DNA from: Plazaster borealis
Lineage: Eukaryota; Echinodermata; Asteroidea; Forcipulatida; Labidiasteridae
NCBI GenBank assembly: GCA_021014325.1
Contig: CM037471.1
Span: 18,124,818 to 18,188,817 of the forward strand
DNA length: 64,000 bases
Direction of reading: 5' to 3'
Positions within the stretch are counted from its first letter, which is position 1; each line of letters opens with the position of its first letter. Below the pieces are notes generated by a model. That model did not search any database. It saw only the letters and a list, made by a program, of their open reading frames with translations, and was not told the DNA's origin. Made by a program: the position numbers and the translations under genes. Shown here piece by piece: positions 48,084 through 58,559 of this stretch.

Positions 48084-48181
48084 ATTTGGTAAACAATTAA
48101 ACAATGTATAAAGCCAATTATGTAAAAAATTTGTAAAGCTGTTATACCATGATTGGAGAATTTCCACACCAAGCGATTAAT
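48015..48181 (+). repeat. Degenerate tandem duplication of the transposase 3' end
   Basis: The segment TTTGAAGCCAATGTG...CCACACCAAACGATAA at the end of the transposase frame is repeated directly after it in diverged form (TATAAAGCCAATTATG...CCACACCAAGCGATTAA). The second copy lies outside the reading frame. Confidence 0.6.
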
Positions 48182-48221
48182 TTTAAATACTTTCGTACCC
48201 CCCCCCCCCCGCTACAATGTT

Positions 48222-48510
48222 GAATCCCACAAGCGCATGCCAGTCAACATTGAGGCGGGGGGATGGTACTTCGAAAGTACAATGGTTCATGATAGGTGGT
48301 GACGAATAGTTGTTTTGATAGAGAATTTGGTTCCAGTTCATATTGTGCGTAATCAAACTTATCTTGTTTATTTTATGTTTATATTGAATGTTGAATCCTA
48401 TGAACGCCAACCCAAGTTTCCAACATTGAGGCTGGTGGGGGGGGGGAGGATGGTGCTTCTAAAGAAAAACAATTGCACTTTTACATATTGGTTCATGATA
48501 GGTGTCAATT
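48222..48510 (+). repeat. Two copies of a G-rich module inside the piggyBac 3' region
   Basis: Copies at about 48222-48300 and 48392-48510 share the order TGTTGAATCC, CAACATTGAGGC, a G run, GGATGGT(A/G)CTTC and GGTTCATGATAGGTG. A third copy is at about 50775-50880 and is nearly identical to the second over GGTGCTTC to TGATAGGTGTCAATTGA. Confidence 0.65.
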
Positions 48511-48549
48511 GATGCCTTGTCAGTCTAAGTTACATATTTCCATGCACTG

Positions 48550-48625
48550 TAATAATAATAATAATAATAAGACTTGTAATGCGCACATATCCACCCTGCT
48601 GGGTGTTCAAGGCGCAGTAAAAAAC
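48550..48625 (-). mobile_element. SINE tail fragment with (ATT)n
   Basis: It shares the (AAT)n run and GCGCACATATCC...AAGGCGC with the 3' end of the SINE at 44.94-45.38 kb, in the same minus orientation. No tRNA head was found upstream of it, so it is a truncated copy, or the same tail on another element. Confidence 0.55.
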
Positions 48626-50774
48626 CCAAAAATAAAACAAAACAAAACAAAGAAAAAAAAAAACAACACAAACAAATTAGTCCTTCCTGAAACATAAGAT
48701 ATAAGATAAGAAGAGAGAAGAGAATTGTAATTTTGTGGAGAAAGAGAAGAAAGAAGAAGAAGCGAGAGAGAGTGATGCGTGGAAGAAAAAAAGAAAAAAA
48801 ACCTGAGTGTCACCCCATGAGTGAGGAGAGAAGGCAGCTGAGAAAAGAGAAGAACTTGACTGATCGAAGATTCCTTGGAGTGTAGTAAACTAGTAGTAGA
48901 GAAGTCCTATAGTCCTTGCCATGGTGTAAGTGCTTTGTGATGAATGAGCATCAGCTTGAGATGATTTTGAGAGAGATAGTTGAGCCAATGTAGTTGATAA
49001 CAGATGGGGGTGATAGAAGTCACTAGACAGGACAGTAGTATTTGCGGGCAGCGGTATGGAGAAGGCGTTGAAGACGGGAAATCTGAAGAGAAGAGGAAGA
49101 CGTTGAGAAGACAGTAACAAATGCACAGATGAAGTAACAAATGCATGAATGACCTTTCAGTTGTTACTTTTTGAAAGTACTTATTATTGATATTATGATA
49201 TGATGTGAGATATGTTGACAGACGAACGATGATGTTGATGTGTGGAAAAAGTGTCATCGATGAATAAGAAATAAGCGAGAGGCGAGGGAGAGCATCACAG
49301 ATGAGCAAAGTATGCCCGATGGAAATTGTTAAATGTGAAATTAACTGTTGACGTGAAACTGATAATGTATATCATCATTTAACATCATAACTTTTTGTCA
49401 GGTTTAACTTTCTCTTGTCGAATCTTCTCCAACGTCGAATGTGATGCATGCATTTTTTCTTGCTTTGATTTGATTTAAATTTTATGTGATGTGTCTATTG
49501 CGTACATGCACACATGGTAATTCAGATTAAATGATGGTAATTGTTCATCAATCGGTGTAGTGTGGCACAAGCGTAAACCACTGTCAGCCTAGTACCGACC
49601 CTGTGGCAGAGTAGTTCAAAACAACAGGGTCAGGTACCACAACACATACATGCTGAGTGCTATTGTAGATACATGCATGATTGATTTGTGCGCTGTGTCC
49701 TTATACCATGCTGTGGCTAGAAGAGAGATCTGGAGGTGATTCTGGAGCCGAGAGAGAAGGATGTTGTGATCCAATAGTGCTGTCAGGTGCAGGGGCAGCT
49801 TCTGTCCCATGGAAAGGCTTGTATGCTGACTGGAACACGTCGGGACAGGTTGAAATTATGAATGATCAGAAATGCGTGATGAAACTACTCGTCTGATGAC
49901 TTTTCAGATATTTTTAAGTTTTTGCAAACTTTGTAGTTTTTTTTTATCTCCTTGTCTTGTTGTGGTTTCTTGATGAGCATGCCTGGATGTAGGAGGAAAC
50001 AAGGCTAGGCGGGAAAACAACCGAACTGAGAGAAGATTAGTTATATTATTGATGAAATAGTAAAATATTATCAATGTTTTGCTTCATCATGGTTGGCACC
50101 AGATCCACCTCAGGATTTGATTTTGAAGAGAATTTAATAATGAATCTCAGCAACACAGGCAGGCTCAAACACAGATAGTCTACACTACACTCTGCTGAAG
50201 ATGATGTGGGAATGTACTGGCACGTTTGAGGACTGATGAAATGAAAGATGAGATGATGTCTTTCTGGGTGACAAAGAAATTTCTGGATTCATTTTTGCCA
50301 AGTCCTGATCATTGAAAGTGGATGGAGGACGTTTGACTGTAGTAGTTATGGTGGGTTGCAGAAAAGTTTACGGACAGTCCGTCATGATGACCTAAATAGT
50401 TACGAACTCGTAGCCACCGCTGATTTTTGTCTACTTTGACAGACATGTTATAATGTGGCCCACCGTCGGCATGAAATTCTAGAGAACACGCCCATTGAAG
50501 TACCCGTGCGGTACCATAACGTTTATTAAGTATTTGTTTGGTGTTTAATTTGAATTGAGCGACGTTAATAAAATAATTGAGAAACTTATGTAAATTTTGT
50601 GCATGGAGTTTATTATTATTTTATGACATTTTTACTCAAGCAGACTATAAGTAGGCTTTACTTAATATTCTTTCCAATACGATAATTAAGCCATTATATT
50701 ACCATAAGAATCCTTAATTATTTTCTGGGGGCGACTTTGCTAGGGGGCGACATTGGATGGGGGCAACATTGAGA
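48626..50774. other. Non-coding interior of the piggyBac element
   Basis: No gene is supported. 48.63-49.1 kb is purine-rich (AAAC and GAAGAGA runs) and recalls the non-coding body of dispersed marine-invertebrate repeats, but I cannot name a family. The rest shows no structure I can defend. Confidence 0.4.
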
Positions 50775-50880
50775 GGGGTGGGGGGGGGTGGGGGAGGATG
50801 GTGCTTCAAAAGAAAAACAATTGCACTTTTACATATTGGTTCATGATAGGTGTCAATTGAGGCGGGGGATGGTGCTTTGA
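50775..50880 (+). repeat. Third copy of the G-rich module
   Basis: It matches 48430-48510 through GGATGGTGCTTC, AAGAAAAACAATTGCAC and GGTTCATGATAGGTGTC, followed by a partial fourth start (GAGGCGGGGGATGGTGCTT). It sits in the same piggyBac interior. Confidence 0.6.
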
Positions 50881-51640
50881 AAGGACATTATTAAAACCTT
50901 CTGTTTATTTTAGATTTCAGAAACCAATTTTCCGAGGTAAATAATTTTCATGCAGCAGGGCTCGAATTTTACACTGGACCACAGGCCCGAGGCCAGTAAT
51001 TTTAGTGTTGGGCCAGTAAACTTATGACCTAACAAGTCCGATGGTCTTTTTCAATTGAATAACAGAAACACATAATGTTCAAGTGTTTACTTTGGGTCTA
51101 ATAAATTATCTTTCAATTCTATGAGTAATCAAGTATACTCTTCTTTTACTTGTCTCAGTTCGGGTTCATATAAAAGCAGTCAAATGCAACTTAAACTGTG
51201 GCAGCAAGTTTTTTTTCTTTCACATTTTGAATCAGGTCTTGTAAAAAAATGTCTGGTCCAGTAAAGATTTTGAGCTTCAAGCCCTGTAGTCTTGAGGATT
51301 TTCTCCCAAAATTTGAGCACTGTGCAGATTAGTATGAACAGCAACTTTAGAAATGTTAACCTTTCACATTGAAACTACTCAATTTGGTATTTATTGGTCA
51401 TAATACCAAACCTCAAATATATTTTTAAGGCAATTAATTAGTCAAAGGCAATATGCCAAAGGAAACAGTCATTTATTAATATACTTAATTGTCAACATTC
51501 TGTGAGAAGGACCTAGGCTAACCCCAATCTGCCTTGTGAGGGCGCTGTAACCTAAAACTGTACAAAATAGTCTTGGTAACCAAGTAGTCATGTCGATGAA
51601 ATTTCTCTGGTCACCATTGCATTAGTTGCAAGTATCTGTT
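50881..51640. other. piggyBac 3' subterminal region
   Basis: No coding signal. A short palindrome TTGGTAACCAAG lies near 51580 close to the right end. A different palindrome, GAGCAAAATTTGCTC, lies near 46109-46123 at the left end. Both could be transposase binding or structural sites, but this is only a guess. Confidence 0.35.
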
Positions 51641-51653
51641 GGTACTGAAAGGG

Positions 51654-52170
51654 TTATCCGCCCACAACTTGAATATTGTATCCAAGCATGGAAGCCCAAG
51701 TCTCAAGAAAGACATGACAGTGTTAGAAAAGGTACAGCGCAGGGCAACTAAGTTCATCCCAAGCTTGAAAAGCAAAACATACACAGAAAGACTGCAAGAT
51801 CTAAACTTGTACAGACTGGAAGCACGAAGACTACGAGGGGACTTGATTGAGGTGTACAACATCTTAAATGGCTCGGAAGGAATTGAGGAGAGCAAGCTTT
51901 TCCAGAGACATGACAACCTATTCCAAGTCAGGGGTCCAAAAACTTTACAAACCAGGACTTAAGAAAGGGCTGAACTGCGGGAAAAACTTCTTCTCCATCA
52001 GAGTTATTTCCGAATGGAACATCATCCCTTCACATGTGGCGAACGCAGCCTCAACTAACCTGTTCAAAAACCGAATTGATAAACACTGGAAAGAAATTGG
52101 ATATGGGGTCATATAGGTTTAACCTATTCATTCCCATCAATCTAAGTAAGTAAAATCTAAGTAAGTAAGA
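51654..52170 (+). mobile_element. CR1/Rex1-like LINE, right part and 3' end
   Basis: This continues the LINE interrupted at 46092. It reads RPQLEYCIQAWKPKS, a frameshift, LEKVQRRATKFIPSL, LQDLNLYRLEARRLRGDLIE, NIFSIR-type text and NAASTNLFKNRIDKHW, the usual C-terminus of this RT family. The stop at 52114-52116 is followed by a short 3' UTR ending in tandem TAAGTAAG units (52143-52170), typical of CR1-group ends. Joining it to the left part restores the motif KTY-IRPQLEY. Confidence 0.85.
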
Positions 52171-52177
52171 CCGCATA

Positions 52178-52366
52178 CAGGGGCGGATCCAGGATTTTCC
52201 AAACGGGGGGGGCGTGAAAATATACCAAGCAGCAAAATCTTCCCTTCCCCATTTCTCCCTCCCCTTCTCTCTCTCCCTCTTTTTTTCTTTTCTCCCTCTT
52301 TTGTTTCTTTTTTTTTATATGAAAAGGGGGGCGTGCGCCCCCACGCCCCCCCTGGATCCGCGCCTG
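52178..52366 (-). mobile_element. 189-bp MITE with 5-bp target duplication, copy 2
   Basis: The ends CAGGGGCGGATCCAGG and CCTGGATCCGCGCCTG flank the same pyrimidine/purine-rich core as 34.02-34.21 kb, in opposite orientation. GCATA flanks both sides (52173-52177, 52367-52371). It landed just beyond the LINE 3' end. Confidence 0.87.
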
Positions 52367-52613
52367 GCATAGAAGAGCACGCCAACATTGACAATAGGAA
52401 ACGATGCACACGGGATAACTATCACTTGACTTAGAGATCCGCATGGTATGAACCACTGTATAGCCATGATCGTATACACGTTACTCAGCACGAAAGGTGA
52501 TGATGATGATTTAACAATTCTCCATTAAAGGATGGATCAATAACACTAAAAACAACTGATTCTTAATGTTTTGCCGTCTTTGTAAGTTGATGAAATCTTC
52601 AATTCTTTTTTAA

Positions 52614-53214
52614 AGGCAGGGTGTACGTTTGGTAACTACTCCCAGGTTAGTCTCCATAAAAACTTACTTGGTAAAGAGCACTGAAGAGCTGTTGTTATTA
52701 TAAAAACATTGTTAGAAACGAACCCCTTTGAAGTGTAATTGTAATTTTAAAGAAATAGGTAATTTTTCACCCTAAAATTTGAATGTGAGAAAGGCCTCAG
52801 GCACTCAGGTATTTGAAAGCACACAATTCTATACAACAAGGGTGTTTTTTTCGCTTGCAACTTCGATGACAAATTAAGCCCAAACTTTCACAGGTTTGTT
52901 GATTTATGCATAAAATTGTGTTGGAATTAACAAAGTGAGGATACTGGTCTTTCATTTCTTTTCATTTATTAATTCTGGTTGTGAATCTGGAGAAAAGACA
53001 AGGAAAGAAGTTTCAGTTTTAGATGTGGGAGGGGTAAAAAAGGAGAATTATTCCTTGGAAAACCCACGCAATCAGATAGGGACTGAAAACCCAATCCACA
53101 TAGTGCCCCCGGTTGGATTTGAACCGGGGTCCTAGAGGTGGAAGGCGAGGAAAAATACCACTACGCCAACCTGAAAGCCCAAATTTGACAATTACCAAAA
53201 GTCTACCCTGTCTA
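52614..53214. mobile_element. TTAA-type MITE, copy D, split by a SINE
   Basis: TTAA at 52610-52613, left end AGGCAGGGTGTACGTTTGG, and CTTACTTGGTAAAGAGCA further in. The body is the same family read in the opposite direction (CGAAGTTGC, CACAGGTTTGTTGATTTATG seen inverted). The end TTGACAATTACCAAAAGTC...ACCCTGTCT lies near 53214. A SINE interrupts it just before TTTGACAATT. Confidence 0.75.
52955..53184 (-). mobile_element. tRNA-derived SINE in the TTAA MITE
   Basis: The minus strand starts GGTTGGCGTAGTGG (A box) at about 53173, has B box GGTTCAAATCC near 53115, then GGGTTTTCAGTCCC and CTGATTGCGTGGGTTTTCC, and a T/A-rich tail near 52960. It is a different family from the tRNA-Leu SINE at 45 kb. 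Confidence 0.75.
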
Positions 53215-54300
53215 TATGATTAAATGTGCACCAATTCGATCAAAAACACACTTCTAAAGGTATACTCAAAACAATCCAGACAACGTTTACATTATTTACC
53301 GGTCATTCTTCAATTCGTAACCAGTTGTCTGAAACATCATTTATTAGATCGAGAACCCGGGGAATGAAATCATCAAGAGACCTTCATCACTCGGGCCGTC
53401 CAGCCCTTCTTTATTTCCGCTCACCTGCAGCCCCCGAGGGTTGGACGAACGTTAAGTACTGAGGTATAACAAAATCATTTTAATCCAACCAGGTGAAAAC
53501 TGCTATTGTAACTGAATAATTGAATTGAAGGACAAGTGGTGTAACAACTCGAGAATTCGATCGGTGTACTGGGGCTGTCTTCGTGAATGCTGCAGTGATA
53601 CCTGAGTTATGGGACACCTTTGGAACTTAACAGAAAATACAAACAATAATTTTACTTTAACGTTCCTGCATCATGTAAGTTTTATATTAACTATCACCCC
53701 TATTTGTTGACTATTGTTTTGTTCACCATATCAGATTTATATTAATTACAAAAATTGTAATTGTGCTCATACATCATTATTACAGACATCTAATCACGTT
53801 TTAGAGAAAAGTAAAATAAAAAAATTAACAAAAAGGTCATCATGTATACAAATTTTGAAACATTTATAATAAACTCTACCACATACATCGAGTAAAAATG
53901 TATTTTGAACTGTTTTTAACATGTCGCTAGAGGGCGCTCTTGATTTTTACGAAGTCTCCACTCCTAAGTTTTTAAACCAAATCCTTGCCAGACTATAATG
54001 TTGTTGAAAACAACTCTTAACAAATTGCCTTACTTAAATTACAAGGCACTTCCGGCTTAGACCGGAAGTTGAAGTCATGTAATGTCACGCACACAATAAA
54101 ATATGAAGACCTGTATTTTCTTTGTACAATCCCGCAAAAAGCAGCCCACAGTTGTTTTCAAAGATTAAAATATATAAATGTTTAAAAACCATGTAATTTG
54201 ACACCTGATGATGTCATCATGACATCACTACAACAGTGTCTACCACTTGTGAAGAGCTAACTATGCAAAGTTTGAAGGTTGTGTGTGATTGAGAAGTGTG
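53215..54300. other. Intergenic, nothing supported
   Basis: Chance frames; no repeat I can define. Confidence 0.4.
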
Positions 54301-54550
54301 TCGTGGACTTTGTACCTTGTGATCAATGGAGCGGAACAGCCTGCCACTGTGCTTTTGCACACGATCAAATGCACACGATCAAGCCTAACATTGATTGTAA
54401 ACGAGGTTTGCATGGACGGCTGTTTTAGAGACAAAGCGTAATTCCAAATCAGGTTGCGTGAACCTTGAACAGAGACTAGACTATATGCAGGTTTGATGGA
54501 CTTTAAACCCCGTGGTCAATGGAGCGGAACAGCCAGCCACGGTGCTTTTG
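54301..54550 (+). repeat. Direct repeat pair of about 55 bp
   Basis: GGACTTTGTACC...TCAATGGAGCGGAACAGCC followed by GCCACTGTGCTTTTG at 54305-54357 recurs at 54499-54550 in diverged form, about 195 bp apart. Confidence 0.75.
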
Positions 54551-55250
54551 GAGCATGCTTAGTTTACACGCAGGTCAATAAAACGTGGACTTTAAAGTCC
54601 GATTTCGACCAGAACTTAAGGTCAAATTGGTATTATGTCTGTGCAAAAGATTGAGCTGCCTTAATTATCTACACGCCGAAGTAAAAACAACAACAACAGT
54701 TTGCGTTTTGTCGGTATTGTGTGCCCTTCACGGGCTTATTTTGCTTGCGGAAATCTTAATAAGTTGATAGGCAAATGTGACTTGAGAGATTTTCAAATGT
54801 TTTTTCCTCAACTTTGACAGTATTCCAGACGGAAATATTTCTTTGGAGGATTTGTACTGGGATGAACTTTATAATCAGTGAGCTTTCAGATTGAAACAAG
54901 GTCCTTTAGTTGTAATACAAATGCCGTACTTTAAATTAAGTTGTTGTGTCGAAACATTAACTCTGTCAAATAATGCCTGTCTTGTTTTGAATTAAGAATA
55001 AGCTAAGTTTTACGAAATCGACCATCAAAACCTCCCGGTAAACATTCTATTAAAATTAGATTCGGGGTTATGGGGTAAATACAATTTCTAGTTACAATTC
55101 TCTGCTCTTAGTTTATTTACAAAAGTCTATCACACTGCGGTTACCCTTTTCACAAGACTTTAAATACATTATGTGGTACCAACATTCTCGGTATACTTTT
55201 AAAATTGAAAACAAATTAATAAACACGTCAATAAATTATTTTATCTTAGA
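54551..55250. other. Intergenic, nothing supported
   Basis: No gene. Confidence 0.4.
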
Positions 55251-55800
55251 TGAAATTAGCAACTCTAAATTCCTTTCCTCGAAATGAAATTCACAACTCT
55301 TAATTATTTTACTCAAGATGAAATTCCCAACTCTCAATTTCAATTTCAATTTCAACTTCAATTTCAATGTAACACTTATTTCCATACTCACAATAATAGA
55401 CAGAATCATTTGGGCAAAAGATATAGTAGTACAATACAAGCAAAGAGTATATATACATGACCAATGATAAAGAGGATGTAAACAAAACAAAATGAAGGCT
55501 GTGAGTACGGAAGGCTGTTCAAATAGGCCAAGGCTTGTGGGGAACAGCCCTAGACAAAACAATAAAAACAATAAACAATTAACAAAACAATAATAAGAAG
55601 TATAAAGAAAAAACATGAGAGATTGCAAAGTTAACTGGTAAGGAGCTAATAAAACAGATAATGCCAGGGCATAATGACCCAAACTAAGTTCTTTTCCTCA
55701 AAATGAAATTCACAACTCTGGATTCTTTCCTCAAAATGAAATTTACAACTCTAAATTCTTTCCTCAAAATGAAATTCACAACTCTACTAAATTTCACATT
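55251..55800. repeat. ATGAAATTCACAACTC tandem repeat, interrupted
   Basis: Units of about 35 bp, TTTCCTCAAAATGAAATTC then ACAACTCTAAATTC, occur at 55251-55335 and 55686-55800, separated by an inserted element. Confidence 0.8.
55336..55690 (-). mobile_element. 3' fragment of a non-LTR element with TGAAAT tail
   Basis: On the minus strand it ends GTATGGAAATAAGTGTTAC followed by a run of TTGAAA/TTGAAG words at 55336-55370. The sequence before the tail resembles the 4.55-4.74 kb copy. It lies in the middle of the 35-bp tandem repeat, so it is an insertion. Confidence 0.6.
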
Positions 55801-56049
55801 TCTAAATTTTTATTTTTATAACTGAGGAACTTCCTTAAGCCAACAAAAAATAGAAATAAATTAAATAAATTATCTATTCAACCTTTGCTTCCTTGACCTT
55901 GCTTAATGAATCCTTGGGTCTATACACCCTCTCTCGCTCAAAAAGGTTGGCAAAATGAATGTGTAATTTCTTTTATTTTGACATGAAAAAGGAAGATCAA
56001 GAATAAAAGAAAAACCCAAACCTCTCAGATAATGGTTCCGAATATTAAC

Positions 56050-56880
56050 CGAAACCACTATCTTCAACATTTCAATAGCCTAAAAAACCTCAATCTCAAC
56101 GATCAATATCTCAATCCCAAACGATGAATATATTAATCCCAAACGATTATTATATCTCTATCTCAACGATATATATCTCAATCCCAAACGATTAATATCT
56201 TATTCTCAACGACTAATATCTCAATATCAACGATTAATATCTCTGTCTCAACGATTAATTGCTGTCTCAACGATTACTAGCTCTATTTTCTCAATCTCAA
56301 CGATTAATGTAGCAATCGCAACGATTTTTATCTCAATCCAAACGATTAATATCTTAATACGATTAAAATATCAATCCCAAACGATTAACATCTTAATCTC
56401 AACGATTAATATATCAGTCCCAAACGATTAATATATTAATCCCAAACGATTAATATATCTCTATCTCAGCGATTTATATCTCAATTCAAAACGATTAATA
56501 TAATATTATCAACGATTAATATCTCAATCTCAACGATTAATATCTGTATCTCAACGATTACTACCTCTATTATCCTAATCTCAACGATTAATGTATCAAA
56601 CTCAACGATTAATATCTTAATCCAAACGATTAATATCTTAATCCTAAACGATTAAAATATCAATCCCAAACGATTAACATCTTAATCTCAACGATTAATA
56701 TATCTGTCCCAAACGATTAATATATTAATCCCAAACGATTATTATATCTATATCTCAACGATTAATATCTCAGTCCCAAACGATTAATATATCAATCCCA
56801 ACGATAAATATCTCAATCCAAAACGATTTATAACTTAATCTCATCGATTAATTTCTCAATCTCAACGATTAATCTACATT
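56050..56880. repeat. AACGATTAATAT minisatellite
   Basis: About 40 degenerate 18-20 bp units of the type TCAATCCCAAACGATTAATA or TCTCAACGATTAATA run without a long break. It lies 0.5-1.3 kb beyond the hydroxylase 3' end. Confidence 0.93.
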
Positions 56881-57414
56881 ATTCAAACTGCAGTACATTT
56901 TTCTATCAAAATTTTCTAATAATTAAAAGGTAAGTTTTCATCTTGAATTTTGTATTATCTAGTAATTTTGTAAGTAAAATGCAATTAATTACTTACTGTT
57001 AAATGTTCCTAAAATCTTTTACAACTACAACGGTGTCTGCTTGCTATTACAATTGTTTTGTCGAAAATTTCAATATTATTTGACGCAGTGCTGGTTTAAA
57101 CTCAAAGCTCAAAAAATGTATCTGCTCAAAGGTTCTGTATGTGCCACCTCCCTTCTGGCAGATTTTATTCTGCATAAAGTGACTCAGACCGCACCCTAAA
57201 CTTAAGGTTGCCAACACATTCCAAGATGGCACTTACCCAAAGAACAATAGTCATGAACCCATACGCACATACTACCTCAGTCACCTCATGCATACCTTTC
57301 CAAATAAAGACTTGCTCACTCAACTGAACTAGCCTGGCTGTTTAGTGCATAAACTAAATGAATATTCAGTTGGCCAAAACTACTAGACAATCAGAGCATG
57401 CATCTTCAAGCAAA
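56881..57414. other. Downstream flank of the hydroxylase gene
   Basis: No gene found. The polyadenylation region of the hydroxylase gene begins just above. Confidence 0.4.
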
Positions 57415-57522
57415 CCTTATTAATGCACTGGGTTTTATTTATCTACAAAATGAAAACTACTAATAAATACAATATACAACTAACTTTTGACAAACATTGA
57501 TTGTTCGTACCCCAGGGAAGTA
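57415..57522 (-). terminator. AAAH 3' UTR with polyadenylation signal
   Basis: An AATAAA hexamer on the minus strand at 57439-57434 lies about 85 bases past the stop codon, the normal place for a cleavage and polyadenylation signal. The exact cleavage point is not determined. Confidence 0.55.
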
Positions 57523-57610
57523 TTAGTCTCCAGCATCCAGCCGTTCGATAACGTTGCTTTCCGGGTTGTATTTCAAGTTCAACTTTCCTGTAAGTCCATT
57601 CACGAAGACC
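57523..57610 (-). CDS. AAAH terminal coding exon g, early stop
   Basis: The acceptor is TTTTTTGACAG. It completes an Arg codon, encodes VFVNGLTGKLNLKYNPESN and then VIERLDAGD, and stops (TAA at 57525-57523). NLKYNPESNVIERLD aligns with the family SVRYDPYTQRIEVLD. The usual C-terminal heptad helix that makes tetramers is absent. No alternative donor before the stop was obvious. Confidence 0.9.
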
Positions 57611-58528
57611 CTGTCAAAAAAGGAAACATGCATTTTGTTTAAAGCCCGACTCACTGGCGACTTTGGCTATGGCTATGACAATTGGCTGCAACAACAACGT
57701 TGAAGAATAGGACTTTTCATAGCCACTTCGAATTTTGAAAGAGTACGGGGCTTCAAATAGGCGGACTAGGCCCAAGCTGGTATAGCCAAAGCCAAAACCG
57801 TGGGTTCAAAAAGCGCCAAAGTCTCCAGTTTCGCCTCTAGTGAATTTCCTAAATGTCGGCAAAAGTGCTCTCCTATTTTTGTTTTGTTTTTGTTTGTTTG
57901 TTTGTTTGGTTTTTTTTTTTTTGGGGGGGGGGACTTCTGTATCGTAGGAGGTCCTGTTTTCAGGGCGTCCCTGAAATCAATGCAAATCTTTTACCTCTCT
58001 ACGCGCGATGTAAACAGTCCCTAGATACAATTTTTGTGATTTGACTTGCCAAGCAAAGAGTCTCCTCTCCTTTGACCAAAACTTAGAATTATGTGAGGCT
58101 CCACTGGCAAGTTGCACTTGGATTGCAAAAATTTGTGGTATTTTAGGCATTTCTACAAGGTACAAAAATATGTCATACTGTCGGGGCCATAAAAAAAAAT
58201 TTGCCCGCCGAAAAAGTTTCATCAAACAATTTTTCAATTCACAATTCACGATGATAACATCATGTGACTGAACATTCTGCTGAGCATTCTGGGGAAAAAA
58301 ATACAGAGGCTTAAAGAAGCCATGTGCCTTATATCATTTTCTAACAGTCTGGAGAATTTTTTTTAAACCCTCATATCATTTATTATTAATAACATTAAAA
58401 TTTAAACATTGGCTTGGTGATTCAAATATCACTGTTTATTGATATGCTTTATTATAAATGTTAAGAAACATAAAAAGATTCAAAACTTTTTTTAAAATCA
58501 GATTTGAAAGCCAAGACTTATTGATACT

Positions 58529-58559
<31 letters not shown>

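Larger units (their letters stand above)
46093..51653 (+). mobile_element. piggyBac-type DNA transposon inserted in the LINE
   Basis: Both ends carry the 13-bp terminal inverted repeat CCCTTTCAGTACC (46093-46105) and GGTACTGAAAGGG (51641-51653). The LINE coding frame stops at one end and resumes at the other, which fixes the borders. The element holds a PGBD4-like transposase at 46373-48083. It has an unusually long 3' region (48084-51640) with a degenerate tail duplication, a SINE-tail fragment, G/C runs and three copies of a shared module. Flanking tetramers are ATAT on the left and TTAT on the right instead of the usual TTAA. Confidence 0.85.
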
